A stretch of DNA of 9,131 bases. Origin: JBAZFF01 sp043815465. GTDB taxonomy: Bacteria > Patescibacteriota > Minisyncoccia > Minisyncoccales > RBG-13-42-11. Position 1 is the first letter of the stretch. The number at the start of each line of letters is the position of its first letter. The stretch spans positions 1 through 9,131 of the forward strand of contig JBDRIW010000034.1 in assembly GCA_043815465.1 (NCBI GenBank), given 5' to 3'. Positions 1 through 5,985 of the stretch are shown piece after piece. Made by a program: the position numbers and the translations under genes. The notes below the pieces were generated by a model that saw only the letters and a program-made list of their open reading frames with translations, was not told the DNA's origin and made no database searches.

Positions 1-360
1 TGCTTGATTAAAAATAAAAAGATCTCTAAAAAGGATATATTTGAAATTTATAAGAATAAAACTGCCAATTATACTTTTATCGCCCCTTTGCAGATAGGCG
101 CAATATTGGCTGGGGCAAATAAATTGTTGTTAAGAGAAATAGAATCTTTTGCTATGCCCCTGGGAATAGCTTTCCAAATTAAGGATGACGTGTTAGATAT
201 TAAATTAGACAAAAAATCTTTAATAGATAAAAATTCTCAAAGAGTTGCGAAAGAATTAGTGAATAAAAGTAAAAAAATTATACTAAAAGGAAAATTTCCA
301 AAAGAGCAAAAAGAATTCCTTTCTAATTTAGCCGATTTTATAATAGAAAGAAATGACTGA
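1..360 (+). CDS. Polyprenyl (trans-isoprenyl diphosphate) synthase, 3' part only
   Basis: This is the C-terminal end of a trans-prenyltransferase of the IspA/IspB/GGPP synthase family, which condenses isopentenyl diphosphate onto an allylic diphosphate. The frame is open to base 1, so the real start lies upstream; the TTG at position 4 is not credible as a start. Numbered from that codon, the family signature KTANYTF...PLQIGAILAG (about 19-37) is followed by the second aspartate-rich motif DDVLD (61-65), which binds the Mg-diphosphate. The first DDxxD motif would be off the window. The segment after DDVLD is short: the usual GK..G.D...GK.T loop is missing, and the chain goes almost directly to the final helices ending in LADFIIERND. 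The gene overlaps uppS by 8 bases, which suggests translational coupling, and it probably supplies the allylic primer for UppS. Family is secure; chain-length specificity cannot be read. Confidence 0.85.
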   Translation, partial: CLIKNKKISKKDIFEIYKNKTANYTFIAPLQIGAILAGANKLLLREIESFAMPLGIAFQIKDDVLDIKLDKKSLIDKNSQRVAKELVNKSKKIILKGKFPKEQKEFLSNLADFIIERND

Positions 361-1057
361 TAAAAAAACTAAAAATATTCCTTATCATATAGGAATAATA
401 ATGGATGGAAATAGAAGATGGGCTAAAGAAAGAGGATTACCAACCCTAGAAGGACATCGTAGAGGATACGACAATATTAGAAGAGTTGGAAAGTGGTGTA
501 AAGCAAAAGGAGTTAAGACGGTAACTGTCTGGGGTTTTTCTACTGAAAATTGGGAAAGATCAAAGAAAGAGATAGAATATTTAATGAGATTATTTAAATA
601 TTCTTTAAGCAAGAAGGAAATTGATTGGATTATGGAAGAAAATATAAAGCTTAATATTATTGGACAGAAAAAGAGATTTTCAAAGGATATACAGGAATTA
701 ATAAAAGCGGCAGAAAAAAAGACAAAAAATAATACGGGAGGAGTATTGAATTTAGCTTTAAGCTACGGCGGTAAAGCAGAGATAGTAGAAGCCGTCAAAA
801 AAATAATTAAGAAAAAAATTCCTATTGGAAAAATTACAGAGAAATTAATAACTGATAATTTGTGGACAGCTGGACAAGAATTTCCTGATTTAATAATTAG
901 AACTAGTGGTGAAAAAAGAACTTCAGGGTTTCTACTATGGCAAGCAGCTTATGCTGAATTACATTTTTGTAAAAAAGCTTGGCCAGGATTTGATGAAAAA
1001 GATTTAGATGCAGCATTTGCCGATTATGCAACTCGCCAAAGAAGGCTTGGTAAATAA
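353..1057 (+). CDS. uppS: Undecaprenyl diphosphate synthase (cis-prenyltransferase)
   Basis: The gene encodes a complete 234-residue UPP synthase, the usual family length. The enzyme adds cis-isoprene units to farnesyl diphosphate to make the C55 lipid carrier used for peptidoglycan and surface glycans, and acts at the inner face of the membrane. Visible landmarks are IMDGNRRWA (15-24) with catalytic Asp18, GHRRG (34-38), FSTENW (62-67), LNLALSYGG (132-140), PDLIIRTSGEKRTSGF (178-193) with diphosphate-binding Arg183 and Arg189, AYAELHF (199-205) and the C-terminal RQRRLG. DGNRR replaces the commoner DGNGR. The ATG at 353 lies inside the end of the upstream prenyl synthase gene; there is no clear Shine-Dalgarno site, so coupled translation is likely. 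A nested hairpin terminator starts within its last codons. Confidence 0.97.
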   Translation: MTDKKTKNIPYHIGIIMDGNRRWAKERGLPTLEGHRRGYDNIRRVGKWCKAKGVKTVTVWGFSTENWERSKKEIEYLMRLFKYSLSKKEIDWIMEENIKLNIIGQKKRFSKDIQELIKAAEKKTKNNTGGVLNLALSYGGKAEIVEAVKKIIKKKIPIGKITEKLITDNLWTAGQEFPDLIIRTSGEKRTSGFLLWQAAYAELHFCKKAWPGFDEKDLDAAFADYATRQRRLGK

Positions 1058-1109
1058 AGAAAAACCCCACATTTACTGTGGGGACAAAAGACCAAGCTTT
1101 TAGTTTTTT
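1042..1109 (+). terminator. Nested hairpin terminator of the prenyltransferase operon
   Basis: An outer stem AAGGCTTGGT (1042-1051) pairs with ACCAAGCTTT (1091-1100), with one G-U pair, and is followed by TAG and TTTTTT (1104-1109). Inside it, CCCCACA (1065-1071) pairs perfectly with TGTGGGG (1077-1083) around the loop TTTAC. The outer stem begins in the last uppS codons and encloses the stop codon. The inner hairpin has an A-run on its left (1058-1064), so it also reads as an intrinsic terminator for the minus strand. Structure is read by eye; no folding energy was computed. Confidence 0.75.
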
Positions 1110-1172
1110 CTCTCTTATAATTAAGACGAAACTAATTGGTTTTTGTTACATAAAATTCAGGTTTTAAAAGGC
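1110..1172. promoter_or_regulatory. Intergenic stretch with a possible operator palindrome
   Basis: The bases between the uppS terminator and the next promoter hold a near-palindrome AAACTAATTGGTTT (1129-1142, six of seven base pairs matching) and an isolated TATAAT (1116-1121) with no convincing -35 box. Two similar TTTTAAAAGG-type segments follow, at about 1161-1171 and 1183-1195. These could be binding sites for a regulator of the gene at 1236, but the DNA is very AT-rich and short palindromes are expected by chance. Confidence 0.2.
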
Positions 1173-1230
1173 TTGAATTTTTGTTTTTAAAAGGGTAATA
1201 TGTCTTTAGAGCTTAATATCCTGAGGAGGT
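1173..1230 (+). promoter_or_regulatory. Promoter and Shine-Dalgarno site for the gene at 1236
   Basis: TTGAAT (1173-1178) and TAATAT (1196-1201) are separated by 17 bases, each matching four of six positions of the sigma70 consensus. Transcription would begin near 1208. A strong Shine-Dalgarno sequence GAGGAGG (1223-1229) then sits six bases before the ATG at 1236. Because the -10 box overlaps the upstream in-frame ATG at 1200, that earlier codon would not be in the transcript. The 1236 start is therefore preferred. Confidence 0.5.
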
Positions 1231-1235
1231 TTGAA

Positions 1236-1745
1236 ATGGATTTTTCAATAGTGAAATTAAATGAGCGAGAGAAAGAGGTTATTGTTGATGTGGTTATTCA
1301 AAAATCTTCTGCTTCGGCCGCTACTCCCTGGATAAAAATACTTAATAAGTCAGGAAAGGTGTGTTCTCTTAGTCACCTCGATGTCTTATGTAGTAAAAAA
1401 GAGTTCCTTAAAATTAGGAAGGGTAGCGTATTGAAAATTCACATCAGAGAAACAATAAACAATATTAAATTGGTCAATTTCCCCGATGTTCCAGAAATAG
1501 TCAAAGATAACCAGTATACTTGGGAATGTACCATCTGTAACACAGGAGGCAGGGTGAATTCTGGAATTTTAACAGAGGTTGACTCAAGAGGAGAAGGAGC
1601 AAAAGATCTTATTAAAGAAGTTTTAGAAGCTCACAAAACAATTTTTCCTGACTGTGGTTATACCGATTATGTCCAGATTTACAATGAAAATTTTGTGTTG
1701 CTGGGAAATCTTGGCCGTTTTCTCAAAGAAATAGCTATAAAATAA
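1236..1745 (+). CDS. Unrecognised 169-residue protein with a possible CxxC-H-C metal site
   Basis: I do not recognise this family. The protein is soluble, with no signal peptide or membrane segment. The first half (about 1-90) alternates strand-like and charged segments. The second half contains WECTIC (96-101), then His133 and Cys140 in AHKTIFPDC, an order (CxxC...Hx6C) that could bind zinc as a degenerate zinc-finger-like unit. Cys43 and Cys52 are further cysteines. The frame is open from an ATG at 1200, but the GAGGAGG site and promoter position support 1236. The gene stands alone with its own promoter and terminator, and by eye its codons are less AT-rich than those of the flanking genes, so it may be an acquired or accessory gene. 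Coding status is well supported; function is unknown. Confidence 0.8.
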   Translation: MDFSIVKLNEREKEVIVDVVIQKSSASAATPWIKILNKSGKVCSLSHLDVLCSKKEFLKIRKGSVLKIHIRETINNIKLVNFPDVPEIVKDNQYTWECTICNTGGRVNSGILTEVDSRGEGAKDLIKEVLEAHKTIFPDCGYTDYVQIYNENFVLLGNLGRFLKEIAIK

Positions 1746-1768
1746 TTCTATTCTCTACTACCTGATAT

Positions 1769-1798
1769 GGGGTTAGTTTTTAAAGCTAGCCCTTTTTT
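1769..1798 (+). terminator. Intrinsic terminator after the gene at 1236
   Basis: GGGTTAG (1770-1776) pairs with CTAGCCC (1786-1792), with one G-U pair. The stem can be extended inward by T/A pairs, leaving a very small loop, and six T residues follow (1793-1798). It lies 24 bases after the stop codon and separates this gene from the tgt operon. Confidence 0.85.
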
Positions 1799-1800
1799 AT

Positions 1801-1834
1801 TAGACACAAATCTTTTAAGATGTAAAAATATAAT
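1801..1834 (+). promoter_or_regulatory. Promoter of the tgt operon, near-leaderless
   Basis: A perfect -10 box TATAAT (1829-1834) lies only five bases before the ATG at 1840, so the transcript would begin at or next to the start codon. There is no Shine-Dalgarno site. TAGACA (1801-1806), one mismatch from the -35 consensus, is 22 bases upstream of the -10. That is too far for a standard sigma70 spacer, but the same pair with the same spacing recurs at 6025-6058. No leader is left for a preQ1 riboswitch. Confidence 0.5.
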
Positions 1835-1839
1835 ATATA

Positions 1840-2976
1840 ATGATTGAATTTAAAATTGTTAAAAAATCAAAAAAGAGTAAGGCTAGACTTGGTTTACTAA
1901 AAACTTCTCATGGGGTGGTAGAAACTCCATGTTTTGTTCCGGTAGCTACCCAAGCTGCAGTAAAATCCTTAGATAATAAGGAGATCTTAGATACTAAGAG
2001 TCAGATTTTAATTTGTAATACCTTCCATTTACACATAAGACCTGGAGGAGATTTAGTTAAAAAGTTTGGTGGTCTTCATAAGTTTATGAACTTAAATAAG
2101 CCATTAATGACAGATTCTGGAGGATTTCAGGTTTTTAGTCTTGGTTTTGGTAAAGATTTAGGAACAGGAAAGATATTAAAAAATAAAAAGATTGGAGATA
2201 TAGATTATGGACAACAGCCTAAGTTGCTAAAGATTACAGATAAAGGAGTTTATTTTAGGTCTTTTTTAGATGGGAAAGAGTTATTTTTGGGGCCCAAAGA
2301 GTCAATTAAGATACAAGAAAAATTGGGAGCAGATATTATTTTTGCTTTTGATGAGTGCACTTCTCCAATGGCTAGTAAAAAATATACCAAAGCATCTCTG
2401 TTAAAAACTCATAAATGGGCAGAGATTTGTTTAAAAGAAAAGAAAACTAAACAAGCTTTATATGGTATTGTTCAAGGAGGAAAGTTTAAAGGCTTAAGAA
2501 AGGAAAGTGCTCGCTTTATAGGTTCCTTACCTTTTGATGGATTTGGAATAGGAGGAGAGTTTGGAGATGATAAAAAAACAATGATTGATATGCTTAAATT
2601 AAGTTTATCTGAATTACCAGAGAATAAACCAAGACATCTTTTAGGTATAGGGTATTTAAAAGATATTCCTAAAATAATTAAAGCAGGTGTAGATACTTTT
2701 GATTGTATAGTTCCAACTCATTATGCTAGAAGGGGAATAGCTTTTACATCTTTGGGTGAACTAGATTTAAACAAAAAAGTATTTTCAGAAGATAAAAAAT
2801 CTTTAGATCCCAAATGTTCTTGTTTCGTTTGTAAGAATCATACAAGAGGATATATTCATCATTTGTTTAGAGCTAAAGAAATTACTGGGATGAAATTACT
2901 TACCTTCCATAATTTACATTTTTTTAATTCTTTTGTTGAGAATATTAGAAAAGACATTAAACGTGGTAAGATATAA
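1840..2976 (+). CDS. tgt: tRNA-guanine (queuine/preQ1) transglycosylase, divergent substrate loops
   Basis: Tgt exchanges guanine-34 of GUN anticodons for preQ1 (or queuine) by a covalent Asp mechanism. The 378-residue chain is full length. Visible landmarks are TDSGGFQVFSL (91-101) with general acid/base Asp92, FDECTSP (170-176), GIVQGG (209-214), nucleophile Asp288 in FDCIVPT (287-293), and a zinc site from C326, C328, C331 and H357. Spacing from nucleophile to zinc ligands matches the Zymomonas enzyme as I recall it. Three things are odd. About 25 extra, Lys-rich residues lie between the SGGFQ motif and FDEC (about 104-128). The usual GGLAVGE base-recognition loop reads GGEFGDD (238-244) and is one residue shorter. 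The tRNA-contacting Arg six after the nucleophile is His294. No queuosine synthesis genes are present in the window, so the base would come from elsewhere. The gene heads an operon with a nuclease gene three bases downstream. Confidence 0.93.
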   Translation: MIEFKIVKKSKKSKARLGLLKTSHGVVETPCFVPVATQAAVKSLDNKEILDTKSQILICNTFHLHIRPGGDLVKKFGGLHKFMNLNKPLMTDSGGFQVFSLGFGKDLGTGKILKNKKIGDIDYGQQPKLLKITDKGVYFRSFLDGKELFLGPKESIKIQEKLGADIIFAFDECTSPMASKKYTKASLLKTHKWAEICLKEKKTKQALYGIVQGGKFKGLRKESARFIGSLPFDGFGIGGEFGDDKKTMIDMLKLSLSELPENKPRHLLGIGYLKDIPKIIKAGVDTFDCIVPTHYARRGIAFTSLGELDLNKKVFSEDKKSLDPKCSCFVCKNHTRGYIHHLFRAKEITGMKLLTFHNLHFFNSFVENIRKDIKRGKI

Positions 2977-2979
2977 AAC

Positions 2980-3669
2980 ATGGATAAACCAATAAAATTA
3001 TCACCAAGTTCACTTAATCTATATTATGAATGTCCTTATTGTTTTTGGTTGGACAAGAAAAAGGGAGTTAGAAGACCTCAACCATTTCCTTACGCACTAA
3101 ATGCAGCCGTAGACTATTTATTAAAAGAAGAATTTGATAAATATAGAAAGAAGAAAGAGTTACATCCTTTATTGGTAGCTAATAATATTCCAGCCAAACT
3201 TTTCCCTAACCAAAAGCTCTTAGATGAATGGAGGGATAATTTTAGGGGTATAAGATTTTATGACGCAGAATTAGATGCAACCTTATTCGGAGCGGTTGAT
3301 GATATTTTAGAGTTTTCAGAGGGAAAATTAGTCGTAATGGACTATAAATCTACCGGAAGCACGGCAGCTAGAATTTATGATAGGTTTCAATTACAACTAG
3401 ACGTATATACATTTCTACTTGAAAAGAATGGATATAAAACAATGAGAAAGGGATGTTTAGCTTTTTATATAGTGGATAAAAATAATGGATTTGATGGCAA
3501 GCTTCCTTTTAGAAAAGAAATACATATGATAGATACTGATCCTACCTATGTTCATAAATTATTTAAAGAAGCATCAGAATATCTGAGAAAAGATAATCCT
3601 GGTGAACATAGTCCAGAATGCCAATATGGCATTTGGTATAAAGGGGTGAAAGATATAGATAAAAAATGA
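2980..3669 (+). CDS. PD-(D/E)XK nuclease-family protein (RecB/Cas4-like)
   Basis: The 229-residue protein has the order of a RecB-type PD-(D/E)XK nuclease. The N-terminal LSPSSLNLYYECPYCFWL (7-24) resembles the entry motif of this superfamily. GAVDDIL (104-110) supplies a metal-binding Asp, DYKS (121-124) is the D-x-K catalytic motif, and QLQLDVY (137-143) is the downstream QxxxY motif. The His often present in motif I is not evident; Asp45 in NAAVD may take its place. C18, C21, C159 and C214 are present but do not match the C-(n)-CxxC-x5-C iron-sulfur pattern of Cas4/AddB, so a cluster is doubtful. The start lies three bases after the tgt stop, and its end overlaps the next gene by ATGA. No CRISPR array or cas gene is nearby. 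The role is probably DNA or RNA cleavage in repair or processing; the substrate is unknown. Confidence 0.85.
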   Translation: MDKPIKLSPSSLNLYYECPYCFWLDKKKGVRRPQPFPYALNAAVDYLLKEEFDKYRKKKELHPLLVANNIPAKLFPNQKLLDEWRDNFRGIRFYDAELDATLFGAVDDILEFSEGKLVVMDYKSTGSTAARIYDRFQLQLDVYTFLLEKNGYKTMRKGCLAFYIVDKNNGFDGKLPFRKEIHMIDTDPTYVHKLFKEASEYLRKDNPGEHSPECQYGIWYKGVKDIDKK

Positions 3670-4766
3670 AAAAAATAAAAGGAAAAACCGTTGTTGTCGG
3701 AGGAACTTTTGATGTCCTTCATAAAGGACACACAGCTTTATTAAAGAAGGCTTTTTCTTTGGGTAGAGTTATTTTAGGTTTAACTTCAGATAAATATGTT
3801 AAAAGGAAAAGAAGAAGTATTAAGAGTTATGTTGAAAGAAATAAAAATCTAAAAGAGTTTATAGATAGTAATTTTTCTAATAATTTTGAAATATATAAAA
3901 CGGAAGATAGATTTGGAGTTACCCTAGAAAAAGATTTTGACTATATTGTTGTCTCTCCAGAAACATTTAAAACAGCCAAAGAAATAAATAAAAAAAGAAA
4001 AAAGATTGGCAGAAAATCAATTAAAATAATAAAAATACCTTTTGTTCTAGGAAAAGATGGAAAACCTATTTCTTCTAGTAGTCTAGCTTTTAGTTATGAA
4101 GGAATAATTAAAAAGTTAAAATCATTAGCTAATAAAAAAAATAGAGAGGGGATGATAAGATTTGGGATAAGCTCTAAAAATACATTAGGAATATCAACAT
4201 ATTTTTTAAGGGATATAGCTAAAGAAATAGGAAAAAACCATAATTTAGCCTTAAAACTCTGGGATTCTAAAATTCATGAGGCAAGATTATTGGCTGGATT
4301 TATTGCCGATCCTAAAAAACTTACTGAAAAGGAAATGGAGAAATGGGTGAAAAAAATAGATTCTTGGGATATATGTGATCAAGTTTGTTCTAGCTTATTT
4401 GATAAAACTATTTTTGCTAAGAAAAAAGTTTTTGAATGGACCAAAAGAAAAGAAGAATTTGTTAAAAGATCAGGGTTTGCTTTAATAGCTGTTTTATCTA
4501 TTCATGACAAAGAAGCTTCTAATGCTTTTTTTGAAAAGTTCTTTCCAATAATAAAAAGAGAAGCAATAGATGAAAGAAATTTTGTTAAAAAAGCTGTTAA
4601 TTGGGCTTTAAGGCAAATAGGGAAGAGAAATTTAGTTTTAAATGGAAGGGCAATAAAAGTTGCTACAGACATTTCTAAAATAGATTCTAAATCTGCTAAG
4701 TGGATAGCTTCTAATGCTTTAACAGAGTTAAATATTAAACGTAAATTAATGCAAAAAAGTAAATAA
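3666..4766 (+). CDS. Fusion: archaeal-type PPAT-like nucleotidyltransferase + AlkD-like DNA alkylation repair domain
   Basis: This 366-residue protein has two domains in one unbroken frame. Residues 6-150 match the archaeal/eukaryotic-type phosphopantetheine adenylyltransferase family: GGTFDVLHKGH (12-22) with the HxGH nucleotide-binding motif, GLTSDKY (38-44), a D-Y-IVVSPET segment (92-100) and PISSSSLAF (134-142) where ISSTRIR is expected. The arginines of that last motif are missing, so transferase activity is uncertain. Residues 163-350 match the AlkD/DNA_alkylation HEAT-like fold (COG4912 type): LALKLWDSKIHEARLLA (194-210), SWDICD (233-238), FVKRSGFAL (265-273) and VKKAVNWALRQIG (307-319). 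W234, D238, R268 and W313 fall where AlkD places its DNA-binding and catalytic residues, suggesting an intact 3-/7-alkylpurine glycosylase site. The start overlaps the nuclease stop by four bases. It could repair alkylated DNA, or process an adenylylated substrate. Confidence 0.85.
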   Translation: MKKIKGKTVVVGGTFDVLHKGHTALLKKAFSLGRVILGLTSDKYVKRKRRSIKSYVERNKNLKEFIDSNFSNNFEIYKTEDRFGVTLEKDFDYIVVSPETFKTAKEINKKRKKIGRKSIKIIKIPFVLGKDGKPISSSSLAFSYEGIIKKLKSLANKKNREGMIRFGISSKNTLGISTYFLRDIAKEIGKNHNLALKLWDSKIHEARLLAGFIADPKKLTEKEMEKWVKKIDSWDICDQVCSSLFDKTIFAKKKVFEWTKRKEEFVKRSGFALIAVLSIHDKEASNAFFEKFFPIIKREAIDERNFVKKAVNWALRQIGKRNLVLNGRAIKVATDISKIDSKSAKWIASNALTELNIKRKLMQKSK

Positions 4767-4792
4767 AAAACTGCTCTTTCGGGCAGTTTTTT
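4765..4792. terminator. Bidirectional terminator between convergent genes
   Basis: CTGCTC (4771-4776) and GGGCAG (4781-4786) form a six-pair stem, including one G-U pair, around the loop TTTC. A six-A run precedes it and a six-T run follows. It can end the tgt operon on the plus strand and the surface-protein gene on the minus strand, in only 29 bases of intergenic DNA. Confidence 0.9.
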
Positions 4793-4795
4793 GTT

Positions 4796-5974
4796 TTATT
4801 TGCAAAATTCTTCGTAACAGTATTTAGCTACCACTAATCCATTTGAATCTTTTAAGTATACTGTATCTCCAAATCTATCCATAATTTCATTATCATGTGT
4901 ATCTGTGTATATATGCCATTTAGATAAGGAGAAATTGCTATCATTAGAATAGTTATTAACACATCCATTATAATTAAAGTTTGTATTAAGATAATCCATA
5001 CAATACGTGTCCGAATATAATCTTGCTTCACTTATCTTAGTTGGACTTGGAAATTCACAAGTTCCCACTTTAGTTGTAATAAAATTTTTACATTCTGGTG
5101 TTAAAAAACTAGATAGACTATCAGATGTTGGTTTTGGACAATTGCTGGATATTGAGATAGGGAAATCTATGGATTTAAGGTAATATCCCATACATTTATT
5201 TGGTCTAAAGCTTATTGTGCTAACACCAAATGGACTAGGTTCACTAGATATATAAATAGTGTCTCCTTTTTTTAAAATAATATTTTGTTTCCAAGAAGAA
5301 TCATTATTAGGATTATATATTTCTGCTCCAGAAGGAATTAAAATACTTTTCTTTTTTCCTTCTAATTTCCAACCAGTTATATTTACTGTTTGGTCAGAGG
5401 CTAGTTTAGTTGATATAGTTATTAGGGATGGATTGGCACTTGCATCTGGTTTCTTAAAGCTAGATATATTTATTTCATTATAGTAAGAAGAAACATTTAT
5501 TTTTATAGTTATTTCGGCAGGAGTTGGTTCGATCATTGTATCGGTTCTTCCTCTTACCCAGAAAGTATATTCTTTTTGTCCATCAGGAAAAATAACCGTT
5601 CTTGATTTTTGAGTTGTCTTTATCCATTTTGAATCTACTTCTTCTGCCGTAGTTTCAAAGTATAAATCACTAGCACTTACACCGCCAGAAAGAATAGCAT
5701 CAAATTCAAAAGTTACTTCAGTGGTGTCACTAAAAACAGCTTGTTTTACGGGACCTTGTCTTATATAAGAGTTTATTGGGAAATTGGGATCTATGGTTGT
5801 TTTTGTTTGAGACGTAGATTGATCACTACTTTTATTGGAAGAACCACTTTGAGAAACTTGTTGTTCTTGGTTTTGTTCTTCGGGCAAAAAAGAAACATTT
5901 TTATCTGGATTAATAAATACTCCAGCTAAAGAAACTATTATAGCTACTACTATAAATAAGATTATTATAGGCAT
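4796..5974 (-). CDS. Membrane-anchored envelope protein with Ig-like and lamin-tail-like domains, Cys-rich C-terminus
   Basis: The 392-residue protein begins with a hydrophobic segment (3-21), probably an uncleaved N-terminal anchor that places the rest outside. A Gln/Ser/Thr-rich linker (33-60) follows. Residues 76-160 look like an Ig-like domain with a closing YTFWVRGR and PAEITIKIN. Residues 166-265 resemble a lamin-tail domain: INISSF, the ITGWKLEG turn, ILIPSGAEIY, and ILKKGDTIYISSEPSPFG. The C-terminal part has eight cysteines (261, 279, 295, 306, 325, 338, 386, 391), an even number suited to disulfides, and ends with a second lamin-tail-like strand pair, GDTVYLKDSNGLVVAKY (369-385). 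Proteins of this general build are known on CPR cell surfaces, and a structural or adhesive role is plausible. It is divergent from the 6103 gene and convergent with the tgt operon. Confidence 0.8.
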   Translation of the reverse strand: MPIIILFIVVAIIVSLAGVFINPDKNVSFLPEEQNQEQQVSQSGSSNKSSDQSTSQTKTTIDPNFPINSYIRQGPVKQAVFSDTTEVTFEFDAILSGGVSASDLYFETTAEEVDSKWIKTTQKSRTVIFPDGQKEYTFWVRGRTDTMIEPTPAEITIKINVSSYYNEINISSFKKPDASANPSLITISTKLASDQTVNITGWKLEGKKKSILIPSGAEIYNPNNDSSWKQNIILKKGDTIYISSEPSPFGVSTISFRPNKCMGYYLKSIDFPISISSNCPKPTSDSLSSFLTPECKNFITTKVGTCEFPSPTKISEARLYSDTYCMDYLNTNFNYNGCVNNYSNDSNFSLSKWHIYTDTHDNEIMDRFGDTVYLKDSNGLVVAKYCYEEFCK

Positions 5975-5985
5975 ATTGTTTTATT

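Noticed and set aside
385..612. Minus-strand 75-codon frame inside uppS
   Set aside because: It is the antisense of a fully conserved uppS region and has no signals of its own.
1200..1235. ATG at 1200 as the start of the orphan gene
   Set aside because: The predicted -10 box overlaps this codon, and GAGGAGG is correctly spaced from the ATG at 1236.
1799..1839. preQ1 riboswitch upstream of tgt
   Set aside because: Only about 40 AT-rich bases separate the preceding terminator from the ATG, the -10 box is five bases before the start, and no C-rich hairpin or pseudoknot is visible.
2980..3669. Cas4 and a CRISPR locus
   Set aside because: The nuclease motifs fit the wider RecB family, the Cas4 iron-sulfur cysteine pattern is missing, and no repeat array or other cas gene is present.
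5259..5929. Two plus-strand frames (5259-5483 and 5741-5929) inside the envelope-protein gene
   Set aside because: Both are antisense shadows of a long coherent minus-strand coding region and look unlike proteins.
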